A DNA stretch of 64,000 nt from Palsa-504 sp963834685. Lineage in GTDB: Bacteria; Actinomycetota; Actinomycetes; Streptosporangiales; Streptosporangiaceae. Both the position numbers and the translations under genes were made by a program. Positions 26,668 to 35,589 of the stretch are shown here, piece by piece. Location of the stretch: positions 1 to 64,000 of the forward strand of contig CAWICW010000024.1 in NCBI GenBank assembly GCA_963834685.1, read 5' to 3'. A model generated the notes under the pieces. The model had not been told where the DNA came from, made no database searches, and was given only the letters and a program-made list of their open reading frames with translations. How positions within the stretch are numbered: the first letter of the stretch is position 1; every line of letters starts with the position of its first letter.

Positions 26668-29232
26668 ATGCAGTCCGCCACCGCTCTGCTCGCCGGCAAC
26701 CTGCCCGCGGAGCCGAATAGCTTCATCGGCCGCGATCGTGACCTCGCTGAGCTGGCCAAGCTGCTCACCGAGGTGCGCGCGCTGACCCTGAGCGGCCCCG
26801 GCGGCATCGGCAAGACGCGGCTTGCCGTGCGGCTGGCCCGTGACGTGATCGGCTCGGCCGGGTGGGCAGACGGGACCGAGGTCGGGAGCACCGTAGGCGG
26901 GGCCGAGCTTGACGAGGCGTGGCTGGTGGAGCTGGCCGACTGGCGCGGGCAGACCGCACAGCGCGTGGCCGCCACCGTCGGCGTGCGCGAGGAGCCGGGC
27001 GTACCGCTGGCGCAGACGCTGGCCGAGGCGCTGCGCTCCCGGCGCATGCTGCTCGTGCTCGACACTTGCGAGCATCAGGTCGGTGACTGCGCCACGCTGG
27101 TCCAACTGCTGCTGGCCCGGTGCCCGTGGCTGCGGATCGTGGCTACCAGCCGTGAGCCGCTCCGGGTCCGCGGCGAGACGATCTGGCGGGTGCAGCCGCT
27201 GGACCTGCCGCCCGACGACGCGGTCGGCGACGAACTGGCCGGGCACGAAGCCATCCGGCTGTTCGCGGCGCGCGCGGCGGGCGCCCGGCCCGGCTTCAGG
27301 CTGACCGAAGCCAACGCGGCCGCGGTGGCCCGGCTGTGCCGGACGCTGGACGGCATCCCGCTGGGCATCGAACTGTCAGCGGCCCGGGTACGGGCGCTGT
27401 CGGTCGAGCAGATCGCCGACCGGCTCCGGGACCGGTTCCAGTTGCTCGACTCGGGCGACCGGACGGCGCCGCCCCGGCAGCAGACGCTGCGAGCCACCGT
27501 GGACTGGAGCTACGAACTGCTGGACGAGGCCGAGCAGATGCTGCTGCGCCGACTGGCCGTATTCTCCGGCTGGAACCTGGACATGGCCGAGCAGGTCTGC
27601 TCCGACGAGGCCATCCCAGCTGACGCGGTGCTCGATCTGCTCATCTCGCTCATCGACAAGTCACTGGTCGTGCTGGACGGCGAGACGGCCGGTGACGCCC
27701 GGTACCGCCTGCTCGACACGATCAGGGAGTACGCCGTCGAGCGGCTGGTCGCCGCGGGCGAGGAGTCCCTCCTGTTCCTGCGGCATCGTGACTGCATCCT
27801 GGCCCTGGTCGAGGACACCGCCCGCCGGATGTTCCGCCGCGGCGACCCGCCCTGGACGGTGCGGCGGGCGATCTTCCGCCGCGGCATCGCCGAATTCGGC
27901 AACTTCCGGATCGCGCTGGCCACATCGCTGAGCCACGGGCACACCGCCGAGGGCCTGCGGCTGTGCACCGGCCTGCTGAACATGTGGGTCCCGCATGGCG
28001 ATCAGCGGGAGGCGGCCACCTGGTTCGACCGGTTCCTGGTCCAGGAGGGCGGCGAGGTCTCGCCGCAGGTCCGCGGGCGGGCCCTGGCCGGCCGTGCCGA
28101 CATCGCCTTCGACCTGCAGGACTACGACACGCTGCTGCGCAGCGCCGAGCAGAGCCTGGAGATCAGCCGCGCGTGCGGAGATGCCTTCACCGTGCCGACC
28201 GCGTTGCGGACGCTGGGCCAGGGCGCCCTGCGGGCGGGCCGGTTCGCCGACGCCACCGCCCTGATCGACGAGGCCATCGAGGCAGCCGACGCGGCAGGTA
28301 ACGACTGGGAGGCGGGACTCACGCTCGCGGCCAAGGCCGCCATCGCGGTCCGCCAGAACACACTGAAATCGGCACAGCGGTCGTACGAGGCCGCGCTGGA
28401 GGTGCTGAGCGACAACAACCGCTGGGGGGTGGCCCAGATCCAGTACGGGCTGGGCACCCTGGCCCGCGCCCGGGGCGATGCCGACATGGCGCTGCGGCAC
28501 TTCGAAGACGCCGCGGAGATCTTCCGTGAAGTGGACGCCTGGATCGAGATCGCCCGCTGCCTGGCCGGGGTCGGCTGGATCGCGCTGGCCGGCGGCGACC
28601 TAGAGCTGGCCCGGGCCCGGCTGGCCGAAGGCCTGCGGATCAACCAGGCCTGCGGTCAGCGGCTGGGCATTGCCCGCGGGCTGGAGGCGTTCGCGGCCCT
28701 GGCCGCGGCCCGACAGCAGCCCGAGCAGGCCGCCCGGCTGGCCGGAGCCGCCACCCAGCTGCGGGAGTCGCTGGGTCAGCCGACCGGCATCGGCTCCCGG
28801 GTCGAGGCGCTGCTCGAGCTGGCCCGCGACCGGCTCGGCGTGGCGGCGGCCGCCGCGCTGTTCGCCGAGGGCCGCGAGATGACGGCCGACGACGCGGTCG
28901 GCGACGCGCTCAGCTCGCACATCGAGACGGCCGCCGGGCTCCCCGCCAGCCCGGCGCATGCGGGGGCCAAGGACCCCGCCAGGCCCGGCGAGGCGGCCTG
29001 GGCCGACCCGACCCGGCTGGGCTCGGCCAGGTCGGCCAGCCCGCTCACCGCGCGCGAGCACGAGATCGTGGTCCTCATCGCCCGGGGCCTGTCCAACCGC
29101 CAGATCGCCGACGAGCTGGTGATCAGCCCGGCTACCGCGGCGCGTCACGTGGCCAATATCTTGTCCAAGCTCGGCTTCACGTCGCGTACACAGGTTGCCT
29201 CATGGGCCGCGCGGCACGAGCTGCCCAGCTAA
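26668..29232 (+). CDS. LuxR-type regulator with NB-ARC/AAA NTPase and TPR region
   Basis: An 854-residue regulator. It opens with the NTPase linker NLPAEPNSFIGRDRDLAELA, then Walker A LSGPGGIGKTRLAVRLA (about 41-57), Walker B LLVLDTCEH and the downstream IVATSREPLRVRGE. A winged helix and TPR-like helices span roughly 330-740. A C-terminal LuxR helix-turn-helix starts LTAREHEIVVLIARGLSNRQ and ends before residue 854. This is the common actinobacterial STAND/LuxR family, in which ATP binding and TPR-sensed partners control DNA binding. The target is unknown; the next gene downstream (AMP-binding stub) is a candidate. Confidence 0.9.
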   Translation: MQSATALLAGNLPAEPNSFIGRDRDLAELAKLLTEVRALTLSGPGGIGKTRLAVRLARDVIGSAGWADGTEVGSTVGGAELDEAWLVELADWRGQTAQRVAATVGVREEPGVPLAQTLAEALRSRRMLLVLDTCEHQVGDCATLVQLLLARCPWLRIVATSREPLRVRGETIWRVQPLDLPPDDAVGDELAGHEAIRLFAARAAGARPGFRLTEANAAAVARLCRTLDGIPLGIELSAARVRALSVEQIADRLRDRFQLLDSGDRTAPPRQQTLRATVDWSYELLDEAEQMLLRRLAVFSGWNLDMAEQVCSDEAIPADAVLDLLISLIDKSLVVLDGETAGDARYRLLDTIREYAVERLVAAGEESLLFLRHRDCILALVEDTARRMFRRGDPPWTVRRAIFRRGIAEFGNFRIALATSLSHGHTAEGLRLCTGLLNMWVPHGDQREAATWFDRFLVQEGGEVSPQVRGRALAGRADIAFDLQDYDTLLRSAEQSLEISRACGDAFTVPTALRTLGQGALRAGRFADATALIDEAIEAADAAGNDWEAGLTLAAKAAIAVRQNTLKSAQRSYEAALEVLSDNNRWGVAQIQYGLGTLARARGDADMALRHFEDAAEIFREVDAWIEIARCLAGVGWIALAGGDLELARARLAEGLRINQACGQRLGIARGLEAFAALAAARQQPEQAARLAGAATQLRESLGQPTGIGSRVEALLELARDRLGVAAAAALFAEGREMTADDAVGDALSSHIETAAGLPASPAHAGAKDPARPGEAAWADPTRLGSARSASPLTAREHEIVVLIARGLSNRQIADELVISPATAARHVANILSKLGFTSRTQVASWAARHELPS

Positions 29233-29473
29233 CCAGCATGCGTATATGTGCACGCGGTCCGGGCTCGATCCCGAACCAAGATGCACGTGGCCATGCATAG
29301 TTCGGTGCATGTGCACGCGGGTCGGCCCGGCGTAGCGTTCTATCGTCGCTAAAGCACGGCAGCCGCTGGTTCCCAAGGGGGGGTGGGAACCAGTAAAGCC
29401 CCGCCTCGGCGGCCGGGCGGGTCCCGGCTCCACGCCAGGACCCGCCTGTTGTTGCACCCAGCGGGAGGTTCTG

Positions 29474-30436
29474 GTGGAACTCGAGATCAGTGCCGGAGCA
29501 GGCATCGAGGCGAATCCGCGGACGCCGGACGCGCCGCAGCGGGCGGTGACCGAGCATATCCTGGCGCTCGCCGACCAGGCCGGATACGGAGCCGCGCTCA
29601 TCGACGCGGCGGCCCAGGGCCACTTCGAGGCCGCCGTGATCACCTGGCCGCAGTTCGCGCAGATGGTCCGCGCGGCGGCACGCGGCCTGTCCCGGCGCGG
29701 TCTGCGGGAGGCCGACACGGCGGGGATCTTCGTCGACGACGCGCTCAGTCACGCGGTGGCGGTACACGCCGTCCGGGCGGCCGGGGCCATCGCCGCGCCG
29801 GTTCGCCCGGCGCAGTCCGCGGCAGACGTCGCCGCCCAGCTCAAGGAACGCCGGGCCCGGCTGCTGATCACCTCGACTGGGCTGGCCGACCTGGCCATCC
29901 AGGCCGCCGAGCGCTCCTGGGTACGGCAGGTGTACGCGTTCGGCGAGGCCGAGGGCACCACGCCGTTCGGCTCCCTGCTGCAGACCCCGCGACACGGCCA
30001 GCTCCAGGCCAACGGCACCACCAGTCACAACGGCAGCAACGGCCGCAATGGCAGTAACGGCCATGCCCGCGGACCGGCGCCGGTCGGCAATGCCGACGGA
30101 CCGGCACAGGCGCAGGCCCCCGACCTGTCCGGGCTCGCACCGGACGGGCTCGCACCGGACGGGCTCGGGCCGGATCGGGCGGCCCCACAGCTGATCCGCC
30201 GACCGGTACCCCAGCTGACCCGCCGGGACGTGGTGGTGGCGGCCCCGCCCTGCGGCGATCCGGAGGCCTACACCTCGCTGCTGGACCTGGCCCTGGCGGC
30301 CGGCGCCACCATCGTGGCGGCCCCGCTGGCCCAGGTCACGGCCGCGGTCGGCGTCTACAAGGGCACCGCCGCGATCGTGCCTCGCGGGACGGACGTGCCC
30401 GGGCTGCCCACGGGGCGGGTCCTGGCCGTGGGCTAG
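29474..30436 (+). CDS. Truncated AMP-binding (acyl-CoA synthetase-like) protein with low-complexity linkers
   Basis: A 320-residue protein starting at GTG behind GGGAGG. Residues 1-140 match the N-terminal subdomain of AMP-forming acyl-CoA ligases: TWPQFAQMVRAAARGLSRRG, GIFVDDALSHAVAVHAVRAA, GAIAAPVRPAQSAADVAAQL. Then come an Asn/Gly-Ser linker (NGSNGRNGSNGHA) and an Ala-Pro-Asp-Gly-Leu repeat. The final 90 residues resemble the segment after the P-loop (EAYTSLLDLALAAGATIVAA). The phosphate-binding loop, the A5/A7 motifs and the whole C-terminal lid are missing, so it is unlikely to adenylate anything. Internal deletion or a repurposed binding protein are both possible. Confidence 0.65.
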   Translation: MELEISAGAGIEANPRTPDAPQRAVTEHILALADQAGYGAALIDAAAQGHFEAAVITWPQFAQMVRAAARGLSRRGLREADTAGIFVDDALSHAVAVHAVRAAGAIAAPVRPAQSAADVAAQLKERRARLLITSTGLADLAIQAAERSWVRQVYAFGEAEGTTPFGSLLQTPRHGQLQANGTTSHNGSNGRNGSNGHARGPAPVGNADGPAQAQAPDLSGLAPDGLAPDGLGPDRAAPQLIRRPVPQLTRRDVVVAAPPCGDPEAYTSLLDLALAAGATIVAAPLAQVTAAVGVYKGTAAIVPRGTDVPGLPTGRVLAVG

Positions 30437-30694
30437 AGCTTGGGCGAGCGGCCGCAAGCATGGCGGCGGGGCGCCAGCGGTCAGCACACTGGTCGCAGTG
30501 ATCCCGCTCGCCCCTCGGATCACACGCGTGCGATGAACCCAACCAGTGGTTGTCGCATTCCGATGGCTCTTTCTGTACCCCGGCGTCGGACCCACCACAC
30601 CGATGACCGGTCCGGCGCGAAGCCACGGGAGCTGGAACGATGAGTTACGGGCGGGCCGGGAGTCCAAGCTCTCGAGGCCAGCGGGAGGAGGAAC

Positions 30695-31525
30695 ATGAAG
30701 ACCGAGACGTTGCAGGTGCCGGGCGCATCGCTGTACTACGAGGTGCGGGGCTCTGGGCCGGTGCTGCTGATGATCCCGGGCGGACCGATGGACGCCGACG
30801 GGTTCAAGGACATTGCCGATCTGCTCGCCGACGACTACACGGTCGTGACGTATGACTGCCGCGGCAACTCGCGAAGCCCGATGCAGGGATCGTGGGATGA
30901 CCTGACGGTCGGGCTGTTTGCCGACGACGCCCACCGGCTGCTGGACGCGGTGGGCACTGACCAGGCCGACGTGCTCGGCTCGAGTGGCGGCGCGACGTAC
31001 GCCCTGGATCTCGTGGCCAGGTATCCGGGCCGGGTGCGCACGCTGGTCGCGCACGAGCCGCCCGTGTCGGAGCTGCTGCCGGACGCCGCGCGGTACCACG
31101 CGCTGAACGAGCAGATCGGCGAGATCTACCGCAGCGAGGGCACGTTCGCGGCCCTGCAGATGTTCACGAAGGGCGTCGGCTTCGGCAACGGCGGTCCGTC
31201 CGCGCGGAGCGAGCAGACGCCGGAAGACGCGGCGGCGGGGGCGCGGATGGGCGCCAACCTGGAGCTGTTCGCCGGACGGCTGATCCCGATCATCGGCAAC
31301 TACGAGCCGGATCTGGCGGCGCTGCAGCGAAGCTCGACCCGCATCGTAGTGGGCGTGGGCGATGAGTCGACGCCGGAGCAGATGGTCTACCAGACCGCGC
31401 ACGCGCTGGCCGAGCGGCTCGGCGGCCAGCCCGCGCAATTCCCCGGTGGCCATGGCGGATTCGGCAGCCATCCCGAGGGGTTCGCCGCCAGGCTCCGCGA
31501 GGTACTGGCGGACGGCCAGTACTGA
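30695..31525 (+). CDS. Alpha/beta hydrolase
   Basis: A 276-residue alpha/beta-fold hydrolase. The oxyanion-hole region is LLMIPGGPMDADGF, the nucleophile elbow is GSSGG (Ser near residue 96), and the C-terminal His is in FPGGHGGFGSHP. The strand between them carries the likely acidic residue in VVGVGDESTPEQM. Start ATG follows GGGAGGAGG. It stands alone with no informative partner, so no substrate can be given. The 258 bp upstream contain no gene. Confidence 0.88.
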   Translation: MKTETLQVPGASLYYEVRGSGPVLLMIPGGPMDADGFKDIADLLADDYTVVTYDCRGNSRSPMQGSWDDLTVGLFADDAHRLLDAVGTDQADVLGSSGGATYALDLVARYPGRVRTLVAHEPPVSELLPDAARYHALNEQIGEIYRSEGTFAALQMFTKGVGFGNGGPSARSEQTPEDAAAGARMGANLELFAGRLIPIIGNYEPDLAALQRSSTRIVVGVGDESTPEQMVYQTAHALAERLGGQPAQFPGGHGGFGSHPEGFAARLREVLADGQY

Positions 31526-31587
31526 GTGGCCGCAAGGGCTCGTGACGTCAGGGGATAACCGGAGCGGTCGCCGGGCCGGGCGGCCAG

Positions 31588-33093
31588 TCAGCCGGACGCG
31601 ATCGCGGGCTCTTCCTCCGGGACTTCGGCGCGCTGCGGCACGCGCTTCCTGGTACGGATGAGGGCCACGATCACCAGCAGGCTGGCCGCGTTGAGGATCG
31701 CCGCGAGGCCGAAGGCGGCCGCCATGCCGTGCGCTAGCACGTGCTGCAGCTGGGCCGCCGCGGTCAGGCCCGGCAGCGGATGCTCAGCCGCGTTCCGGCT
31801 CGCGGTGCCGAACACGGCGACCAGGACGGCTAGGCCGAGCGCGCCGCCGACCTGCTGCATCACGTTCACCATGCTCGAGGCGGCCCCGGAGTCCGCGGGC
31901 GCGACGCCAGCCAGCGACGCCGTGGTCAGCGGCACGAACACCAGGCCCATCCCGATGCCCAGGAGCATCATCGGGCCGAACACCCCGGACCAGTAGTCGG
32001 TCGCGGGCGAGACGCGCGACAGCCAGGCCAGCGAGACGATGGCCGGCAGCATCCCGGCGACCATGAGCGGCTTGGCGCCGAGCCGCGGCATCAGCCGGGG
32101 CGCCGTGCGCGACATCACGAACAGCGCCGCAGTCAGCGGCAGGAAGGCCACGCCCGCGCGCAGCGGGCTGAAGCCCATGACCCGCTGCAAGAACTGGGTG
32201 AGGAAGAAGAACACTCCGAACAGCCCGGCGAGCAGCAGCAGCCGGGCAATGAAGGAGCCCGACCGGCTGGCGTCGGCGAACAGGCGAAGCGGGGTGATCG
32301 GCTGGCGGGCCCTGGACTCGATGGCCAGGAAGCCGGCCAGCAGCACCGCGGCGGCGCCGAACGCGGCCAGCGTCAGGTGATCTCCCCAGCCGCTGGCCGC
32401 GGCCCGGACGAATCCGTACACGAGCGAGGCTACGCCGGCGGTGGACGTCACGGCGCCGGCCAGGTCGAACCGGCCCGCCTGGCGCGGGGTCTCGGCCACG
32501 AACAGCGGCGCGATCGCTACCACGGCGATCCCGATCGGCACGTTGATGAACAGCACCCAGCGCCAGGACAGCCACTCGGTGATCACGCCGCCGAGCACCA
32601 GGCCGAGGGACGAGCCGCCGGTGATCACGCCCATGTAGATGCCGAGCGCGCGGGTCCGCTCCCGGCCCTCGGGAAAGCTGCTCACGATCAGGGCGAGCAC
32701 GGCCGGGGCGGCCAGCGCGCCGCCCGCGCCCTGCACGGCCCGGGCGGCTAGCAGCATGCCGGCCGAGGTGGAGAGCCCGCCCGCCAGTGAGGCGAGGGTG
32801 AACAGGCCGATGCCGGCCAGGAACACGCGCCGTCGGCCCAGGATGTCACCCGCCCGGCCGCCGAGTAGCAGCAGCCCGCCGAACGTCAGCGTGTAGGCGT
32901 TCATGACCCAGGACAAGCTGGTCGGGGAGAAACGCAGGCTGGTCTGGATGTGCGGCAGCGCGATGTTCACCACCGTCGCATCGAGGATGATCATGAGCTG
33001 GGCGCTGAGCATGATGGCCAGGGCCACGCCCGCCCGGCTCGAAGCGCTGGCCGCACCGATATCCGCATCACGGGTACGCAAAGAAGACAACAT
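31588..33093 (-). CDS. MFS drug exporter, DHA2 (EmrB/QacA) type
   Basis: A membrane protein of about 500 residues with 14 predicted helices. Motif A of the MFS is GGRAGDILGRRRVFLAG, and the motif C-like stretch is GPMMLLGIGMGLVFVP. The opening LDATVVNIALPHIQTSL is the DHA2-family motif D1. These proteins export drugs or metabolites by proton antiport. I take ATG 33093; its GGAGG lies only one base upstream, so a nearby alternative start is possible. A TetR-family gene is divergent, and paired palindromes lie between them, the standard arrangement for a repressor-controlled exporter. Confidence 0.9.
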   Translation of the reverse strand: MLSSLRTRDADIGAASASSRAGVALAIMLSAQLMIILDATVVNIALPHIQTSLRFSPTSLSWVMNAYTLTFGGLLLLGGRAGDILGRRRVFLAGIGLFTLASLAGGLSTSAGMLLAARAVQGAGGALAAPAVLALIVSSFPEGRERTRALGIYMGVITGGSSLGLVLGGVITEWLSWRWVLFINVPIGIAVVAIAPLFVAETPRQAGRFDLAGAVTSTAGVASLVYGFVRAAASGWGDHLTLAAFGAAAVLLAGFLAIESRARQPITPLRLFADASRSGSFIARLLLLAGLFGVFFFLTQFLQRVMGFSPLRAGVAFLPLTAALFVMSRTAPRLMPRLGAKPLMVAGMLPAIVSLAWLSRVSPATDYWSGVFGPMMLLGIGMGLVFVPLTTASLAGVAPADSGAASSMVNVMQQVGGALGLAVLVAVFGTASRNAAEHPLPGLTAAAQLQHVLAHGMAAAFGLAAILNAASLLVIVALIRTRKRVPQRAEVPEEEPAIASG

Positions 33094-33208
33094 GCCTCCA
33101 TGGCGATCTGGATCCCGGGCGCTCGGCGGCGCGGGGACCCTGAGGAACCGTCGGAAGACCTCTGGCGGCTGACATACCGCTGGCCGGGCGGTACGATCAG
33201 GAATGAAG

Positions 33209-33248
33209 CGGAGGTCTACTCCGGTTACTATACGGAGGCAGCCTCCGT
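33209..33248. promoter_or_regulatory. Paired TetR-type operators between exporter and tetR
   Basis: ACGGAGGCAGCCTCCGT (33232-33248) is a palindrome with 8-bp arms around a central base. CGGAGGTCTACTCCG (33209-33223) is a weaker copy sharing CGGAG half-sites. Both lie in the divergent gap, positioned to block both promoters. Binding by the adjacent TetR protein is inferred. Confidence 0.7.
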
Positions 33249-33278
33249 TTTGCAACCTCATTATGAGCGACCGGGACC

Positions 33279-33869
33279 ATGACCAGACCACCTGACCAGC
33301 CAACAGCGCGGCCGGCCGAGCAGTTGCGCGCCGACGCGCGGCAGAACCATGCCCGGCTGATCACCGCCGCCACCGCGGCCTTCACGGAAAAGGGCGCCGA
33401 CGCGCCGCTGGAGGACATCGCCCGGCGAGCCGGCGTCGGCATCGGCACGCTCTACCGCCACTTTCCCAGCCGGCTGGACCTGCAGGCAGCCGTCTTCCGC
33501 ACCCAGGTCCGCGCCATCTGCGAGCAGGGCGACGCGCTGCTCGCGACCGATGGGCCCGGGGAGGCTTTCGGCACCTGGCTTCGCGCCCTGGCCGGCTATC
33601 TGGTCATCAAGCGCGGCCTGTCGCGCGCGCTGATCGACGCGGTCGGCGCCGAGTCCGAGCTGATCACATCCTGCTGGATGGCCATGCGCGAGACCACCGA
33701 GCGGTTGCTGGTGAACGCGCAGCGGGCCGGGGCCATCCGGGAGGATGTCACCGCCCTGGACGTGATGCGACTGGTCCACGGGGTCGCGGTGAGCTCGGAG
33801 AAGGAGCCGAGCCGGGCCGATCTGCTGCTGACCGTCACCCTCGACGGCCTGGCGGCCAAGCCAGCCTGA
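33279..33869 (+). CDS. TetR-family transcriptional regulator
   Basis: A 196-residue repressor. The TetR N-terminal domain spans about 20-70: ARLITAATAAFTEKGADAPL, then the helix-turn-helix EDIARRAGVGIGTLYRHFPS. A ligand-binding all-helical domain with the SBP-like tail LLLTVTLDGLA follows. It is divergent from the DHA2 exporter and almost certainly represses it until an exported compound binds. Confidence 0.92.
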   Translation: MTRPPDQPTARPAEQLRADARQNHARLITAATAAFTEKGADAPLEDIARRAGVGIGTLYRHFPSRLDLQAAVFRTQVRAICEQGDALLATDGPGEAFGTWLRALAGYLVIKRGLSRALIDAVGAESELITSCWMAMRETTERLLVNAQRAGAIREDVTALDVMRLVHGVAVSSEKEPSRADLLLTVTLDGLAAKPA

Positions 33870-33912
33870 CGGCCACGACTGCCACGCCTGCCACGCCTGC
33901 CACGAGAAAGAC

Positions 33913-34353
33913 TCAGAAGTCCGGCGGGCGGTTCTCGTAGGGAGTACTGAGGACGACGGTGGTCCGGGTGGATACCCCGCCCAGGGTTCGGATCTGGTAC
34001 AGCAGATCCTCCAGCGCGGTCGGCGAGGCGACCCGTACCTTGAGGATGTAGTTCTCGTCTCCCGCGACACTGTGGCAGGCCTCGATGGCCGTCAGGTGCT
34101 GCAGCCGCTGCGGCAGGTCATCCGGGGCGGCGGCGTCGAACGGCTTGACCGACACGAAGGCGGTCAGCGGGAGCCCGACGTCCTCCGGGTCGAACATCGC
34201 GGCGTAGCCCTTGATCACGCCGTCCTGCTCGAGTCTGCGCACCCGCTGGTGCACCGCCGAGACCGAGAGGCCGGCTTGGCGGGCCAGTTCGGTGAAGCTC
34301 ATCCGGCCGTTGCGGGCCAGCAAGGACACGAGCTTGCGGTCGATCTCCTCCAC
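33913..34353 (-). CDS. Lrp/AsnC-family transcriptional regulator
   Basis: A 146-residue protein with an N-terminal winged helix (DRKLVSLLARNGRMSFTELA, recognition helix SVSAVHQRVRRLEQDG) and the RAM/AsnC effector domain (AFVSVKPF, CHSVAGDENYILKVR). It would be a homo-oligomeric regulator sensing an amino acid. The divergent 228-bp gap holds only a 31-codon frame (34484-34579, opening MAQIITDHVEKTY) that looks like the first codons of a lost gene, possibly its former target. Confidence 0.92.
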   Translation of the reverse strand: MEEIDRKLVSLLARNGRMSFTELARQAGLSVSAVHQRVRRLEQDGVIKGYAAMFDPEDVGLPLTAFVSVKPFDAAAPDDLPQRLQHLTAIEACHSVAGDENYILKVRVASPTALEDLLYQIRTLGGVSTRTTVVLSTPYENRPPDF

Positions 34354-34581
34354 GTGGTCACGTTAGCGCCATGGCTTCACCCCGGAGCCATAACAATATA
34401 ACGGAATGGTCTCGGCGTTTACGGAATGTAACATCGCCGTTCGGGCTCTAACCGGCCCGCTGGCCGGAAGTTACGCTGCGACCATGGCACAGATCATCAC
34501 GGACCACGTAGAAAAGACCTACGCCGGGGCCTGTCGCCGGCGCGGTCGGCACCAGCGGCCTGCCCGTGCGAGACTGTAGGG

Positions 34582-35550
34582 ATGCAGCGGAACCCGGAAG
34601 AACTCTACGAACTCGGTCCCGCCGCGCCTGATATCGCGGATGCGCCGATGTTGCACTACCTTGAGGGCTTCATCGACGCGGGCAACGCCGGCCGCCTGCT
34701 CGCCGAGCACCTGCTGAGCACTCTCCCCCACGAGACGGTGGCGCGGTTCGATGCGGACCGGCTCATCGACTACCGGTCCCGGCGCCCGCTGATGATCTAC
34801 GACAACAGCCACTGGGAGAGCTACGAGGCGCCCGAGCTTGCCCTGCACCTGCTGCGCGACCAGCACGAACGCCCCTTCCTGCTGCTGACCGGGCCCGAGC
34901 CCGACCACGAGTGGAAGCTGTTCACCGACGCGGTCCTGGACCTGACCGGACGGCTCGGCGTCGGCCTGGCGGTCGGCTTCCTGGGCATCCCGGCCGGAAT
35001 GCCGCATACGCGGCCGCTGGGCGTGATCGCGCACGGAACCCGCGACGACCTGATCAGCGCGCACCAGCGCCTGCCGAGCCGGATCCAGCTGCCCGGCAGC
35101 GCCGCCGCCCTGCTCGAGCTGCGGCTCGGCGAGACGGGCCGGGACGCGCTCGGCTTCGCCGTACAGGTGCCGCACTACCTGGCCCAGGCCGTCTATCCCC
35201 CGGCCGCGCTGGCCCTGCTGGGCTCGGTGGTCACGGCCACCGGGCTCGGGCTGCCCGACGCCGAGCTCCGTGAGGCCTCGGCCCGGACGAACGAGGCGAT
35301 CGAACGGCAGGTCGCCGAGTCGGCCGAGGTGGCCGAGCTGGTCCGCGCGCTGGAGCAGCAGTACGACACGGCGGCGGAAACCGACGGCGCCCGAGGCGGT
35401 GACCTCGACCAGGGAGCTAGCCTGCTGGGCGAGGGTGAGTCCATGCCCACCGCCGACGAGCTCGCGGCCCAGTTCGAGCGGTTCCTGGCCGAGAACCAGG
35501 GCCGCATCGATCCGCCGGGACCGCGGACCACCGAGGGCCCGGACAGCTAA
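34582..35550 (+). CDS. PAC2-family protein (proteasome-assembly-chaperone-like)
   Basis: A 322-residue protein of the PAC2 family, related to archaeal/eukaryotic proteasome assembly chaperones. Family signatures seen are MLHYLEGFIDAGNAGRLLAE near the N-terminus, the RPFLLLTGPEPDHEWKLFTD strand-helix and GFAVQVPHYLAQAVYPPAAL. The last 60 residues are acidic and probably disordered. Actinobacterial PAC2 proteins are widespread. A role with the bacterial proteasome is suggested by family only and no proteasome genes are nearby. Confidence 0.85.
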   Translation: MQRNPEELYELGPAAPDIADAPMLHYLEGFIDAGNAGRLLAEHLLSTLPHETVARFDADRLIDYRSRRPLMIYDNSHWESYEAPELALHLLRDQHERPFLLLTGPEPDHEWKLFTDAVLDLTGRLGVGLAVGFLGIPAGMPHTRPLGVIAHGTRDDLISAHQRLPSRIQLPGSAAALLELRLGETGRDALGFAVQVPHYLAQAVYPPAALALLGSVVTATGLGLPDAELREASARTNEAIERQVAESAEVAELVRALEQQYDTAAETDGARGGDLDQGASLLGEGESMPTADELAAQFERFLAENQGRIDPPGPRTTEGPDS

Positions 35551-35589
35551 GCGGGGCGGCCATCGTCGTGGCGGCCGCAGTGCTCTGGC

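Noticed and set aside
30001..30190. Asn/Gly and APDGL codon repeats considered as CRISPR or tandem-repeat locus
   Set aside because: Units are short, imperfect and in frame with the AMP-binding stub; they are low-complexity linkers, not spaced direct repeats.
34484..34579. 31-codon frame beginning MAQIITDHVEKTY
   Set aside because: Too short to support as a gene; noted only as a possible relic upstream of the PAC2 gene.
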